Notes: generated by a model not told the origin, from the sequence alone. 64,000 nt of DNA from Actinomadura harenae (GCF_003696215.1 NZ_RFFG01000002.1:62001-126000), one strand, 5' to 3'; counted from the first letter of the stretch, positions 7,365 through 15,923 are shown. A program made the numbers and translations.

Positions 7365-7928
7365 ATGGCCACATCCGGCGGACGCGGCGACAACCTGTGC
7401 GGCGCGAAGACCCGCAAGGGCGGGACGTGCGGGCACCCCGCCGGGTACGGCACCGACCACGCAGGGATCGGGAAGTGCAAGTACCACGCCGGGTCGACGC
7501 CGAACGGCCGGAAGGCCGCGAAGAAGGAGTTCGCGCGGCGCCAGGTCGAGACGTTCGGGCTGCCCCGGGACATCGCCCCAGATGAGGCGCTCCTCGAGGA
7601 GGTCCAGCGGACCGCCGGCCACATCGCGTGGCTCGGCGCGCTGATCCAGTCGTCTGACCCGTCCGAGCTGGCCCAGTACACCAAGGACGGCGACAAGCCG
7701 TCGGTGTGGATGGAGCTGTATCAGTCCGAACGCGTCCACCTCGCGCGCGTCGCGAAGGCCGCCCTCGATGCTGGTGTCGCGGAGCGGCAGGTGCGTCTGG
7801 CCGAGCAGCAGGGCGAGCTTCTCGCGGGTGCGATCAACCGGATCCTCGACGGGCTCAACCTCAGCAGCGAGCAGTGGGCGCGCGTTGCCGACGTCGTCCC
7901 TCGCGAACTCCGCGCCGTATCCGCCTAA
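7365..7928 (+). CDS. Putative terminase small subunit
   Basis: A 187-residue protein started at ATG 7365, with a GGGAGG site upstream. It opens with C-G-A-K-T-R-K-G-G-T-C-G-H-P and then C-K-Y-H-A-G-S-T-P, a Cys/His zinc-knuckle-like motif typical of proteins encoded just before terminase large subunits in actinophages. The remainder is helical. It would recognise the packaging site and load the large subunit. The role rests mainly on position and the Cys/His motif. Confidence 0.6.
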   Translation: MATSGGRGDNLCGAKTRKGGTCGHPAGYGTDHAGIGKCKYHAGSTPNGRKAAKKEFARRQVETFGLPRDIAPDEALLEEVQRTAGHIAWLGALIQSSDPSELAQYTKDGDKPSVWMELYQSERVHLARVAKAALDAGVAERQVRLAEQQGELLAGAINRILDGLNLSSEQWARVADVVPRELRAVSA

Positions 7929-7950
7929 CCCCTCAACTGGAAGGCTCTCC

Positions 7951-8535
7951 ATGCAGCGCATCGTGCCCGCCGTGGCCCTCGCCGCGGCCGTCATCACGGC
8001 GGCCGCCGGATGCTCCAGCACGTCGTCCGCCGACGCCAGCCGCCACCGGCCGACGCACTCGCCCACCGTGAGCCCGACGACGTCCCCGACGCACCGGCCG
8101 TCCGGGTCGTGCCACGCGTCCAGCCTCGACCCGGCCAGCACGCGCCCGGACCCGGCGTGCACGCCCGGCGCGCTCAACCCGAACGTCACCCAGGCGAACA
8201 TCCACCAGACGGTGTGCGTCGCCGGGTACACCAAGACGATCCGGCCGCCGGTCGCGTACACGAACGCGCTGAAGCGGCAGCAGATCATCGAGTACGGCTA
8301 CGCGAACACCTCCCCGTCGGCGTACGAGGAGGACCACTTCATCCCCCTCAGCCTCGGCGGGAACCCGACCGACCCCCACAACCTGTGGCCCGAGCCCGGG
8401 AACCCGAACCCGAAGGACCAGGTCGAGTTCAAGCTCTACAAGGCGCTGTGCGCCGGTCAGGTTCAGCTCGCCCCGGCGCAGCAGGCGATCGCCGCGGACT
8501 GGACGACCGCCGTCGCCAAGCTCGGGCTGAAGTAG
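7951..8535 (+). CDS. HNH-type nuclease domain with lipoprotein signal
   Basis: A 194-residue protein whose first 22 residues are a lipoprotein signal: basic start, an Ala/Val-rich core, then A-A-A-G-C as lipobox with Cys at about residue 21. A Ser/Thr/Pro/His-rich linker follows. The C-terminal domain has E-D-H-F-I-P-L-S-L-G-G and H-N-L-W-P-E, the D-H / N core of the HNH fold, and ends with a helix W-T-T-A-V-A-K-L. Related exported proteins are common in actinomycete chromosomes. Its place between the small and large terminase genes recalls HNH packaging endonucleases, but an exported lipoprotein would not meet DNA in the cytoplasm. Confidence 0.7.
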   Translation: MQRIVPAVALAAAVITAAAGCSSTSSADASRHRPTHSPTVSPTTSPTHRPSGSCHASSLDPASTRPDPACTPGALNPNVTQANIHQTVCVAGYTKTIRPPVAYTNALKRQQIIEYGYANTSPSAYEEDHFIPLSLGGNPTDPHNLWPEPGNPNPKDQVEFKLYKALCAGQVQLAPAQQAIAADWTTAVAKLGLK

Positions 8536-8547
8536 GACGACGTCCCG

Positions 8548-9999
8548 GTGGCCGCCGTCCTGTCGCCGTTCGAGGCGGCGGCCCAGCTCTTCGAGCGCCG
8601 CGCGCAGGCCACCCGGTTCCGAGACGACCCCGTCGCATGGGTCCGCGAGCGGCTCGGCCAGACGGTGTGGTCCAAGCAGGCCGAGATCCTCGAAGCGCTC
8701 CGTGACCGCCGGAAGGTCGCCGTCCGCTCCTGCCACGGCATCGGCAAGAGCCACGTCGCCGCGCTGGTCGCGTGCTGGTGGCTCGACACGCATCCCGTGG
8801 GCAGCGCGTTCGTCGTCACCACGGCCCCGACCTTCCCGCAGGTCCGCGCGATCCTGTGGCGGTACATCCGCCGCGTCCACAAGGCCGCAGGTCTCTCTGG
8901 CCGGGTCAACCAGACCGAGTGGTGGTTGGGCGAGGAACTCGTCGCGTTCGGGCGGAAGCCCAGCGATCACGATGAGTCAGCGTTCCAGGGCATCCACGCC
9001 GAGCACGTCCTGGTCGTCCTGGATGAGGCGTGCGGGATCCCCGAGCAGCTGTGGATCGCCGCCGACGCGCTCGTCACCAACACCGGCTGCGCGCTCCTGG
9101 CGATCGGGAACCCCGACAACCCGGCCAGCCACTTCCGCCGGGTCTGCGAGAGCGACACCTGGCACACCATCGGCGTCTCCGCCTTCGACAGCCCCAACAT
9201 GACCGGCGAACAGGTCCCGCCCGAGGTCGCCAAGTCGCTGATCTCCCGCGAGTGGGTCGAAGAGAAGGCGCGCGAGTGGGGCGTCGAAAACCCCATCTAC
9301 ATCTCCAAGGTCCTCGGCGAGTTCTCCCCGGACTCGCCGTCCCAGGTGATCCGCACCAGCGACATCGCGTCCTGCCGGATCGCCCTCGACGTCCCCCGGA
9401 CGCCGGACGAGCTGCTGCCCGTCGAGCTGGGCGTCGACGTCGGCGGAGGCGGGGACGAGACCGTCATCCGTGAACGCCGTGGCCCGGTGGCCGGCCGGGA
9501 GTGGCGGGCGCACACGGACCGGCCGGAGGAGATCGCGCCGATGGTGCTGGCCGCGATCCGGGAGTCCGGCGCGACCCGCGTCAAGGTCGACAGCAACGGC
9601 GTCGGGTTCGGTGTCGTCGGCGAGCTGCGGAACCTCGCGAGCCAGGGTCTTCACTCGGCGCAGATCGTCGCTGTGAACGTCGGTGAGGCCGCGTCGCAAC
9701 CGGCCGTCTACCTGAACCTCCGCGCCGAGATCTGGTGGGAAGTCGGGCGCCTAGCGAGCGAGCGGCGCGAGTGGGACCTGTCGACCATGGACAACGCCGA
9801 CCGGACGATCTCGCAGCTCCTCGAACCGCGCTGGGAGCTGGACCCCAAGGGCAAGATCAAGATCGAGGCGAAGGACGCCATCCGCGAACGCCTCGGGCGC
9901 TCCCCGGACAACGCCGACGCGCTCCTGCTCGCCTTCTACGGCGGCCGGGACGCCACGACCGACTTCTTCGAGCATCTGCGCGCACAGAGGGGACGATGA
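8548..9999 (+). CDS. terL: Terminase large subunit
   Basis: A 483-residue DNA-packaging motor. The N-terminal ATPase has Walker A S-C-H-G-I-G-K-S (61-68), Walker B V-L-V-V-L-D-E (154-160) with catalytic Glu160, and the coupling motif A-I-G-N-P (185-189). The C-terminal RNase-H-like nuclease has G-V-D-V-G (295-299, Asp297), V-D-S-N-G (347-351, Asp348) and D-N-A-D-A-L (454-459). It starts at GTG and overlaps the portal start by ATGA. All key residues are present. Confidence 0.95.
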   Translation: MAAVLSPFEAAAQLFERRAQATRFRDDPVAWVRERLGQTVWSKQAEILEALRDRRKVAVRSCHGIGKSHVAALVACWWLDTHPVGSAFVVTTAPTFPQVRAILWRYIRRVHKAAGLSGRVNQTEWWLGEELVAFGRKPSDHDESAFQGIHAEHVLVVLDEACGIPEQLWIAADALVTNTGCALLAIGNPDNPASHFRRVCESDTWHTIGVSAFDSPNMTGEQVPPEVAKSLISREWVEEKAREWGVENPIYISKVLGEFSPDSPSQVIRTSDIASCRIALDVPRTPDELLPVELGVDVGGGGDETVIRERRGPVAGREWRAHTDRPEEIAPMVLAAIRESGATRVKVDSNGVGFGVVGELRNLASQGLHSAQIVAVNVGEAASQPAVYLNLRAEIWWEVGRLASERREWDLSTMDNADRTISQLLEPRWELDPKGKIKIEAKDAIRERLGRSPDNADALLLAFYGGRDATTDFFEHLRAQRGR

Positions 10000-11879
10000 C
10001 CATGCCCCGTCTGCCCTGGCGACGCGACGCCGACACGACCAAGGCCGCGCCACCCGCTGGCGCGACCATGGTCCCGCTGGCCGACGTCCTGTCGGCGCTC
10101 AGCAACCAGCGCGCCGGGCAGGCCGTCCCGCTCCCGAAGCCCGAGGAGTGGTGGACGACCCCGTTCAACCCCGGCCGGCCCTTCGACCCGTCGCCGATCA
10201 ACCCCGTCCGCGAGGACACGGGCCGCGCCGAGCCGCGGACCTGGCAGGCCCCGGTCGGATGGAACCTCCAGACCGCCCCGCACAAGCTGATCCCCTGGCG
10301 CGTGCTGCGGCAGGCCGCCGACACCGGCATCGTCCGGCAGTGCATCGAGGCCCGGCAGCGCGCCCTCACCGGCCTCGAGTGGGACGTTGCGATCTCCCAG
10401 GACGCCATCAACGACCTGAAGACAGCGGGCGCGTCCACGGCCGAGGCCACGAGCAAGCTCCGCGACCAGCTCGCCCCCGAGATCGACCGGCTCAGCGAGT
10501 TCTGGCGGAAGCCGGACCCGCAGCAGGGCCTGAACTTCACGAGCTGGATGTGGCAGCTCATGGAGGAGCAGCTCGTCCTCGACGCCGTCGCGATCTACCC
10601 GCGCACCACCTACGGCGGCGACCTCATCGGACTCCGAGTCATCGACGGCTCCACCATCAAGCCCTTGCTCGACGACCACGGGGCGCGCCCGGAGCCGCCC
10701 GCGCCCGCGTTCCAGCAGATCCTGTGGGACTTCCCCCGCGGCGAATTCACGGCCGAGGCCGCCCAGGACGGCGAGACCGCGCCGGGCCTGATGGCCGACC
10801 ATCTGATCTACGCGCGCCGCACGATCCGCGTCTGGACGCCGTACGGCTACAGCCCGGTTGAGCGGGCCCTGACCGACGTCGACCTGTACCTGAAGCGTCT
10901 CGCGTGGATGCGCGCCGAGTACGACGACGGTGTTGCGCCGGAGCTGGTGCTGAAAGTCCTGGCGACGGGCGAGCAGTGGACGCCGCGGCAGTTGCTGGAG
11001 TACGAGCGGGAGTTCAACGACCATCTGTCCGGCCAGACCAGCGAGCGGAAGCGGGCGCGGCTGTTGCCGCCGGGGATGGAGCCTGCGCAGCTCGGGAACG
11101 TCGCCGAGCGGTACCGGCCCGAGTACGACCTGCACCTGATCAAGCTGGTGGCCAGCCACTTCGGCGTGCCCATCTCGGAGCTGGGGTTCAGCGAGTCGCA
11201 GGGCCTCGGGTCGTCCGGATGGTCGGAGGGGCAGGAGGCCGTCGCGTACCGGGCTGGGACGCTCCCGGACGCCCGCTGGTGGGGACGGCTCCTCACCGAG
11301 ATCCAGCGCACCCACCTCGGCGCCCCGCCGGAGCTGGAGTTCAAGTTCCTCGGCCTGGACGAAGAGGACGAGCAGGCGGCCGACCAGCTCGCCGAGGCGC
11401 GGGTGAAGACCGGCCGCATGACGATCAACGAGGACCGCGACCGCTTGGGGCTGCCGAGGTACGACATCCCCGAGGCCGACGTCCCGATGATGGTGCTGTC
11501 CCGCGAGGTCATCCCGCTCGAAGGGTCGATCGAGGCGGCCGAGGTCGCGCGGCAGCCGCCGCCCCCGCCGCCCGCGCCGTTCGGCGCGGCGCCGCACGGG
11601 CAGCCGGACGGCCAGGAGCCGCCGGAGAACGCCGGCCAGGACGAGCAGCAGGCGAAGGACGAGATCGCGAAGTTCCGCCGTTGGGCCCGCAAGCGGACCG
11701 GCAACGCCCGGCCGTTCGAGTTCCAGGCCGGCCGCGACGTCCTCCTCGCGCTCGCGCCGGACCTCGCCGACGACCCGCGTGCACTCCTGCCGAAGGCGGC
11801 TGATGCTGACCCAAAAGCCCGGCCGCCTGGACGGGCTGGGAGCACGACGAGCAACTCGTCGCGCACTACGCCCCGCTGA
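9996..11879 (+). CDS. Portal protein
   Basis: A 627-residue portal protein that forms the DNA channel at one capsid vertex. Typical features are the Y-G-x-S-P-V-E motif (YGYSPVERAL), an L-x-x-R-x-Y-D-D-G-V-A-P-E segment, and the later R-L-L-P-P-G...L-G...Y-D-L-H-L-I-K-L-V-A-S-H-F-G-V-P core. The zero-frame end after about residue 600 becomes a low-value tail (R-P-P-G-R-A-G-S-T-T-S-N-S-S-R), and the natural continuation appears in the -1 frame. Start ATG overlaps the terminase stop; ATG at 10002 is an alternative. Confidence in the portal call is high. Confidence 0.92.
   Translation: MTMPRLPWRRDADTTKAAPPAGATMVPLADVLSALSNQRAGQAVPLPKPEEWWTTPFNPGRPFDPSPINPVREDTGRAEPRTWQAPVGWNLQTAPHKLIPWRVLRQAADTGIVRQCIEARQRALTGLEWDVAISQDAINDLKTAGASTAEATSKLRDQLAPEIDRLSEFWRKPDPQQGLNFTSWMWQLMEEQLVLDAVAIYPRTTYGGDLIGLRVIDGSTIKPLLDDHGARPEPPAPAFQQILWDFPRGEFTAEAAQDGETAPGLMADHLIYARRTIRVWTPYGYSPVERALTDVDLYLKRLAWMRAEYDDGVAPELVLKVLATGEQWTPRQLLEYEREFNDHLSGQTSERKRARLLPPGMEPAQLGNVAERYRPEYDLHLIKLVASHFGVPISELGFSESQGLGSSGWSEGQEAVAYRAGTLPDARWWGRLLTEIQRTHLGAPPELEFKFLGLDEEDEQAADQLAEARVKTGRMTINEDRDRLGLPRYDIPEADVPMMVLSREVIPLEGSIEAAEVARQPPPPPPAPFGAAPHGQPDGQEPPENAGQDEQQAKDEIAKFRRWARKRTGNARPFEFQAGRDVLLALAPDLADDPRALLPKAADADPKARPPGRAGSTTSNSSRTTPR
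11810..11816 (+). promoter_or_regulatory. Candidate -1 ribosomal frameshift site, portal to MuF
   Basis: C-CCA-AAA in the portal frame is a textbook X-XXY-YYZ slippery heptamer in the correct phase. Slipping back one base moves ribosomes into the frame that encodes the MuF-like domain. Directly after it GCCCG (11817-11821) can pair with CGGGC (11832-11836), although this hairpin starts with no spacer. A plain one-base error would give the same pattern. Confidence 0.5.
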
Positions 11880-12598
11880 TCGCCACGGCGCTGGCAGGGG
11901 CCATCGACACCGTCCGGGTCGCTGAGGCATGGGCAGCGGCCCGGACGGTCAGCAAGACCGCCGACCCCGGCGGCGAAGCGGACGCGCTCGCGTGGCTCGC
12001 GTCCCTCGGCCTGTCCCGGCGGCTCGAGCACGCGCTCCGCGAGGTACTCGGCGACGCGTGGCTCGAGGCGTGGCTCGTCGGGCAGGCCTCCGCGCGCGCC
12101 GCCCTCGGCTACACGGTCGACTGGGAGCACTGGCACCCGGGCAACCCCGCCGCGGCGCGGCGGCTGATCGGCGGCGCGCAGGCGCTCCAGGACCTCCTCG
12201 ACCACTACGGCATCGCGACGATCCGCAGCATCGCATCGACGCGGATGGGGGACCTCGCCGTGTCGCTCGCCGCCGCCCTCCGCGACGGGACGTCGGTGGA
12301 CGAGCTGGCGCGGGAGCTACGGGACGTCCTGGACGACGAGTCCCGCGCGGAGATGATCGCGCGGACCGAGGTCGCCCGCGCACAGTCGCAGGCGTCGCTG
12401 GACACCTACGGCCGTGCGGATGTCCGGCGGGTCGAGTGGCTCACCTCGCCCGGCAACGTCTGCATGCAGTGCGAGGCCAACGCCGACCAGGGCCCGATCT
12501 CGACCCGGCAGGTGTTCACCGGCGGCGTCGACTCGCCACCCCAACATCCGAACTGTCGGTGCGCGCTCATGCCTGTCCTCGACGTCAGCTTCGAGTAG
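11810..12598 (+). CDS. MuF-like head morphogenesis domain without own start codon
   Basis: An open frame of 262 codons (-1 relative to the portal) that encodes a phage Mu F-like minor head protein. The conserved C-terminal part has R-T-E-V-A-R-A, C-M-Q-C, and P-P-Q-H-P-N-C-R-C, typical of this family of capsid maturation or DNA-ejection proteins. From the stop at 11807 to the ATG at 12245 the frame contains no ATG, GTG or TTG, although the helical MuF N-terminal region clearly lies there. It is therefore most likely made as a portal-MuF fusion by frameshifting at 11810. A CTG start or a sequencing or real frameshift mutation are the alternatives. Confidence 0.75.
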   Translation, partial: PKSPAAWTGWEHDEQLVAHYAPLIATALAGAIDTVRVAEAWAAARTVSKTADPGGEADALAWLASLGLSRRLEHALREVLGDAWLEAWLVGQASARAALGYTVDWEHWHPGNPAAARRLIGGAQALQDLLDHYGIATIRSIASTRMGDLAVSLAAALRDGTSVDELARELRDVLDDESRAEMIARTEVARAQSQASLDTYGRADVRRVEWLTSPGNVCMQCEANADQGPISTRQVFTGGVDSPPQHPNCRCALMPVLDVSFE

Positions 12599-12607
12599 GA
12601 GGCGGCC

Positions 12608-12778
12608 GTGGCCCAGTTGCTCGCCTGGTGGACGGCGATCTGGCCGAACCTTGCCGCGTCCGTCATCTGGGCAACGCCCGCCTTCATCGCCCACCACGTC
12701 CTGATCCGCCGTCACGTCGACCGGCGCCACCACGAACTGACCGAGCACGTCGCCAACACGAGGCGGGAGAAGGCATGA
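12608..12778 (+). CDS. Small membrane protein in head region
   Basis: A 56-residue protein started at GTG, with GGAGGCGG upstream (12598-12605). Residues about 5-33 form a Trp-rich hydrophobic helix and the C-terminus is strongly basic and His-rich. Small one-span proteins sit at this position in several actinophage head clusters; the function is unknown. It overlaps the protease start by ATGA. Confidence 0.5.
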   Translation: MAQLLAWWTAIWPNLAASVIWATPAFIAHHVLIRRHVDRRHHELTEHVANTRREKA

Positions 12779-13917
12779 CGATCACGCACGCGTTCGCGGC
12801 GGACATCACCAAGGCCGAGAGGGACGAGCACGGCGACCTCATCGTCTACGGCAAGGCGACCGGTCCCGACGTCGACCTCGACGAACAGGTCTGCGACGCC
12901 GGATGGCTCAAGTCCGCGATGCCCGCCTGGATGGAGTGGGGCAACCTGCGGGAGATGCACCAGCCGGTCGCGGCCGGGGTCGGCCTGGAGCTGGAGCAGC
13001 AGGGCGACGACTACTTCGTGAAGTCGAAGGTCGTCGACGACAGCACCGCGCGGAAGATCGAGGCGGGCGCGCTCAAGGGGTACAGCGTCGGGATCAAGAA
13101 CGCCCGCGTCGTGAAGGACTCGACGGCACCCGGCGGTCGGATCGTCGGCGGCGAGATCGTCGAGGTGTCCTACGTGGACCGGCCGTGCAACCCGACCGCC
13201 GTTCTCGCACTGGCGAAGGCCGCCGGCGCGGACGACGCGCTCGCGCCGGTCGAGGCCGCGCCGGACGGCTCCTGGCGCGAGCAGGCCGTCGCGCTGGTCA
13301 AGGCGGTCGCCGCGGACGGCTCGATCGACGAGCAGCCCGACATCGCGGGCGGCCAGGAGGCCATCGCGCTCATCGCGCGCCTCATCAAGAGTGAGGCCGA
13401 CGAACTCGCTGCCGGTGAGCTGGACGAGACGTGCGACATCGAGCTGTTGCTGCGCGCGGTTGAGTGCCTGAAGTGCTTCGTGGCGCACGAGCAGGGCGCC
13501 GACGACGACGAGCCCGCGGACGTGACGTACGTCGGCCTCGATGCCGAGCCGGACACCACGAAGGCGGCCGACGACGAGCCGCGCATCGAGGACGTCACCA
13601 AGACCACCGAGGCGGACGACGTGCCGGTCTCGAAGGACGAGATCCAGAGTCTCGTTAAGGCCGCCGTCGCAGAGGCTGGCAAGGCTGCCCAGGAGCGCAT
13701 CGACGCGCTCGCGGCCGAGCTGGCGAAGGTGAAGGCGACCCCTCTCCCTGGCGGGCCGGTCGTCACGACCGTCCGCCACACCCCGCAGGCCCCGAGCGGG
13801 ACCGACCAGGCCGCGTACTTCGAGCACATGGCCTCGCAGGTCCATGACCCGGTCGCCGCCGCGGGCTACCGCGCGAAGGCCGCCGACGTGCGGCGCGCGG
13901 CGTCCATCAACCACTGA
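12775..13917 (+). CDS. Prohead protease fused to scaffold domain
   Basis: A 380-residue protein. Residues 1-170 form an HK97-type (U35/S78) serine protease with candidate catalytic His62 (R-E-M-H-Q) and Ser104 (K-G-Y-S-V-G-I), followed by E-V-S-Y-V-D-R-P-C-N-P, the family's characteristic strand. The C-terminal half is acidic and helical with a coiled region near 290-325 (E-I-Q-S-L-V-K-A-A-V), as expected for a scaffolding domain that is removed during maturation. The gene lies directly before the major capsid gene. Confidence 0.88.
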   Translation: MTITHAFAADITKAERDEHGDLIVYGKATGPDVDLDEQVCDAGWLKSAMPAWMEWGNLREMHQPVAAGVGLELEQQGDDYFVKSKVVDDSTARKIEAGALKGYSVGIKNARVVKDSTAPGGRIVGGEIVEVSYVDRPCNPTAVLALAKAAGADDALAPVEAAPDGSWREQAVALVKAVAADGSIDEQPDIAGGQEAIALIARLIKSEADELAAGELDETCDIELLLRAVECLKCFVAHEQGADDDEPADVTYVGLDAEPDTTKAADDEPRIEDVTKTTEADDVPVSKDEIQSLVKAAVAEAGKAAQERIDALAAELAKVKATPLPGGPVVTTVRHTPQAPSGTDQAAYFEHMASQVHDPVAAAGYRAKAADVRRAASINH

Positions 13918-13935
13918 GCAAGGAGAACCCCGATC

Positions 13936-15636
13936 ATGGGATATGCAGCTCCGCAGCCCAGCGAGATGTTCTCGGACGCCACCAGCGCGCCCGAGGTCGC
14001 TGAGCGGTTCGAGAACTACAAGGGCGCCCTCTCGGGCAGCCACCAGAAGGCCGCGTCCAGCGGCGGAACGTTCGTCCCCGGCCAGGGCATCGTCCAGACC
14101 GGCCAGGGCGAGCAGATCGCCGCGCGGGTGGAGGCGATCACCAAGGGCCTCGCGCCCGACGCTCTCGCGTCCGTGCAGGGCGAGTTGGACGCGCTGAAGG
14201 GCGTCACGGCCGACCTCGGCAAGGACTGGTCGCTGACCTTCCCCAACTCGTCCGGCCTGGTGCCGTACGACCTGGAGGCCCCGGCGAAGCTGCTGGTCCC
14301 CCGGATGACGCCGCTGCGGAACAGCATCCCGCGCGGCAAGGGCGTCGGCACCGCCCGGCAGTTCCGCCGGATCCTCGGCTGGACGAACTCCAGCACCGGC
14401 GGCGTCTCGGACGCGATGGCGTTCATGAACTCCGAGACGATCACCAACACGTTCGGCGGCGTGAGCGGCCTGCGCCGAGGCAACAAGATCACCTATGCCT
14501 CGGACTCCAAGTCCGTCACCTACGTCGAGCAGGGCCTGTCCGACTCCGTGACTTGGCGCGCCCAGTTCGCTGGCCAGGGCTACCAGGACATCCGCAGCCT
14601 CTCCCAGACCGCGCTCCTGTGGGCCACCATGGGTGCCGAGGAGCGCGCGCTCCTGTTCGGGCGCGGCGCGGCCGGCAACGGCTACGCGGGCGCCGTCAGC
14701 GCCCCGACGATCTCCGTTGCGTCGCAGGGCACGGGCGGTGCGGTCGCTGCGGGCACCTACTACATCAAGGTCACAGCGCGCGCGGGCGGCGGCGAGTCCG
14801 TCGCGTCCACCGAGGTCAGCACCGGCGCCCTCACCGGCTCCACGAACCAGTTCACGATCACGGTCACCTCGGAGCCGACCGGCGCGCTCGGCTACAACAT
14901 CTACATCGGCACGTCGTCCGGAGCTGAGACCTTCGTCGCGAGCTTCGCGGGCAACACGGTCACCGTCACCACGACCCCGGTCGGTGGCGGCGCGGCCGTC
15001 CCCGGCGCGGACTCGACGGCGAACACCAACGGCTACGACGGGTTCCTGACCGTCCAGGCCGACCCGGCGCAGTCCGGGTACGTGAAGCGCGTCAACGCGA
15101 AGATCTACAACTCGGCGACCCCGTCGTCCAGCCTCGGGGACACCCCGTTCCAGGACGCTTTCGTCTCGCTCTACGGCGCGGGCGTGAACCCCGGCGGCGG
15201 CTCCGGCCAGGACAAGCGGCTCGCGGACCCGGACGAGATCTGGTGCGACGGGAACATCCGCCGCGCGCTCGGCGACTTCGTCAAGAGCAGCTCGGGCGGC
15301 GCGGCCGGGTACCGGATCGCACTCACCGAGGGCGACGCGACCGGCGGCGTCACGGTCGGGTCCGTCGTGTCCGGCATCCAGAACCAGACCACGGGCCGCT
15401 ACGTGGACCTGAACGTCCACCCGTACATGCCGGTCGGCTGCGCGCTGATCCGTTCCCGGACGCTGCCGGTCCCGGACTCCGAGGTGTCCAACACCTCCGA
15501 GGTGATCAACGTGCAGGACTACATGAGCATCGAGTGGCCGGTCGTGCAGTTCACCTACGACCAGTCCACCTACCTGAACGGGACATTCGTGCACTACGCC
15601 CCGGCCTGGTCCGGGATGCTCATCGGCTGCCTGTAG
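13936..15636 (+). CDS. Major capsid protein with inserted Ig/FnIII-like domain
   Basis: A 566-residue HK97-fold shell protein with AAGGAG upstream. Residues 1-100 resemble the helical N-terminal arm, residues 110-245 the start of the capsid core, and the C-terminal 200 residues the remainder (including D-P-D-E-I-W-C-D-G and the M-S-I-E-W-P-V-V-Q-F end). Residues about 256-350 are a separate beta-sandwich-like segment (G-T-Y-Y-I-K-V-T-A, G-Y-N-I-Y-I-G), similar to FnIII/Ig domains, and explain the large size compared with the usual 300-400. It would be displayed on the capsid surface. Confidence 0.88.
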   Translation: MGYAAPQPSEMFSDATSAPEVAERFENYKGALSGSHQKAASSGGTFVPGQGIVQTGQGEQIAARVEAITKGLAPDALASVQGELDALKGVTADLGKDWSLTFPNSSGLVPYDLEAPAKLLVPRMTPLRNSIPRGKGVGTARQFRRILGWTNSSTGGVSDAMAFMNSETITNTFGGVSGLRRGNKITYASDSKSVTYVEQGLSDSVTWRAQFAGQGYQDIRSLSQTALLWATMGAEERALLFGRGAAGNGYAGAVSAPTISVASQGTGGAVAAGTYYIKVTARAGGGESVASTEVSTGALTGSTNQFTITVTSEPTGALGYNIYIGTSSGAETFVASFAGNTVTVTTTPVGGGAAVPGADSTANTNGYDGFLTVQADPAQSGYVKRVNAKIYNSATPSSSLGDTPFQDAFVSLYGAGVNPGGGSGQDKRLADPDEIWCDGNIRRALGDFVKSSSGGAAGYRIALTEGDATGGVTVGSVVSGIQNQTTGRYVDLNVHPYMPVGCALIRSRTLPVPDSEVSNTSEVINVQDYMSIEWPVVQFTYDQSTYLNGTFVHYAPAWSGMLIGCL

Positions 15637-15648
15637 CCACCCGAGACC

Positions 15649-15689
15649 GAGGCCCCCGGCAGACCCCTATCCCCTTGCCCGGGGGCCTC
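15649..15689 (+). terminator. Stem-loop after major capsid gene
   Basis: A perfect 11-base stem, GAGGCCCCCGG and CCGGGGGCCTC, with a 19-base loop in the 74-base gap after the capsid gene. There is no T-run, so it may reduce rather than stop transcription, keeping the capsid more abundant than downstream products. Confidence 0.6.
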
Positions 15690-15710
15690 ACCCATGCCGA
15701 GAGGAACGAC

Positions 15711-15923
15711 GTGGACGGCAAGGAACTCGCGCATCGCTTCGCCTACCACCCGCCGACCACGCCCAAGAAGGTCGGCGACCACCAGGGCGTCCGCGTGGCG
15801 TGCAGCGAGCTGGCCGCGCGGCTGGACGAGCTCCTGCCGGACGGCCGAGAGAAGGCGTTGGCCATGACCCAGATCGAGCAGGCGATGTTCTGGGCGAACG
15901 CGGCCATCGCGAGGAACCCATGA
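15711..15923 (+). CDS. Acb2/Tad1-like hairpin protein, possible anti-CBASS sponge
   Basis: A 70-residue protein started at GTG with GAGAGGA upstream. The order R-F-A-Y-H-P-P, then V-R-V-A-C-S-E-L-A, then P-D-G-R-E-K-A-L-A-M-T-Q-I-E-Q-A-M-F-W-A-N-A-A-I-A-R-N matches what I know of the Acb2/Tad1 helical-hairpin family. Members studied in phages form hexamers that bind cyclic di- and trinucleotides and so block CBASS and related defences. Binding is not shown here; the assignment rests on the very characteristic C-terminal W-A-N-A-A-I-A-R-N end. It overlaps the next gene by one to four bases and lies in the structural operon, so it is expressed late or in lysogens through readthrough. Confidence 0.7.
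   Translation: MDGKELAHRFAYHPPTTPKKVGDHQGVRVACSELAARLDELLPDGREKALAMTQIEQAMFWANAAIARNP

Noticed and set aside
11803..11925. ATG 11803 as the start of the MuF-like gene
   Set aside because: It is in a third frame and stops after 40 codons; it never enters the MuF frame.
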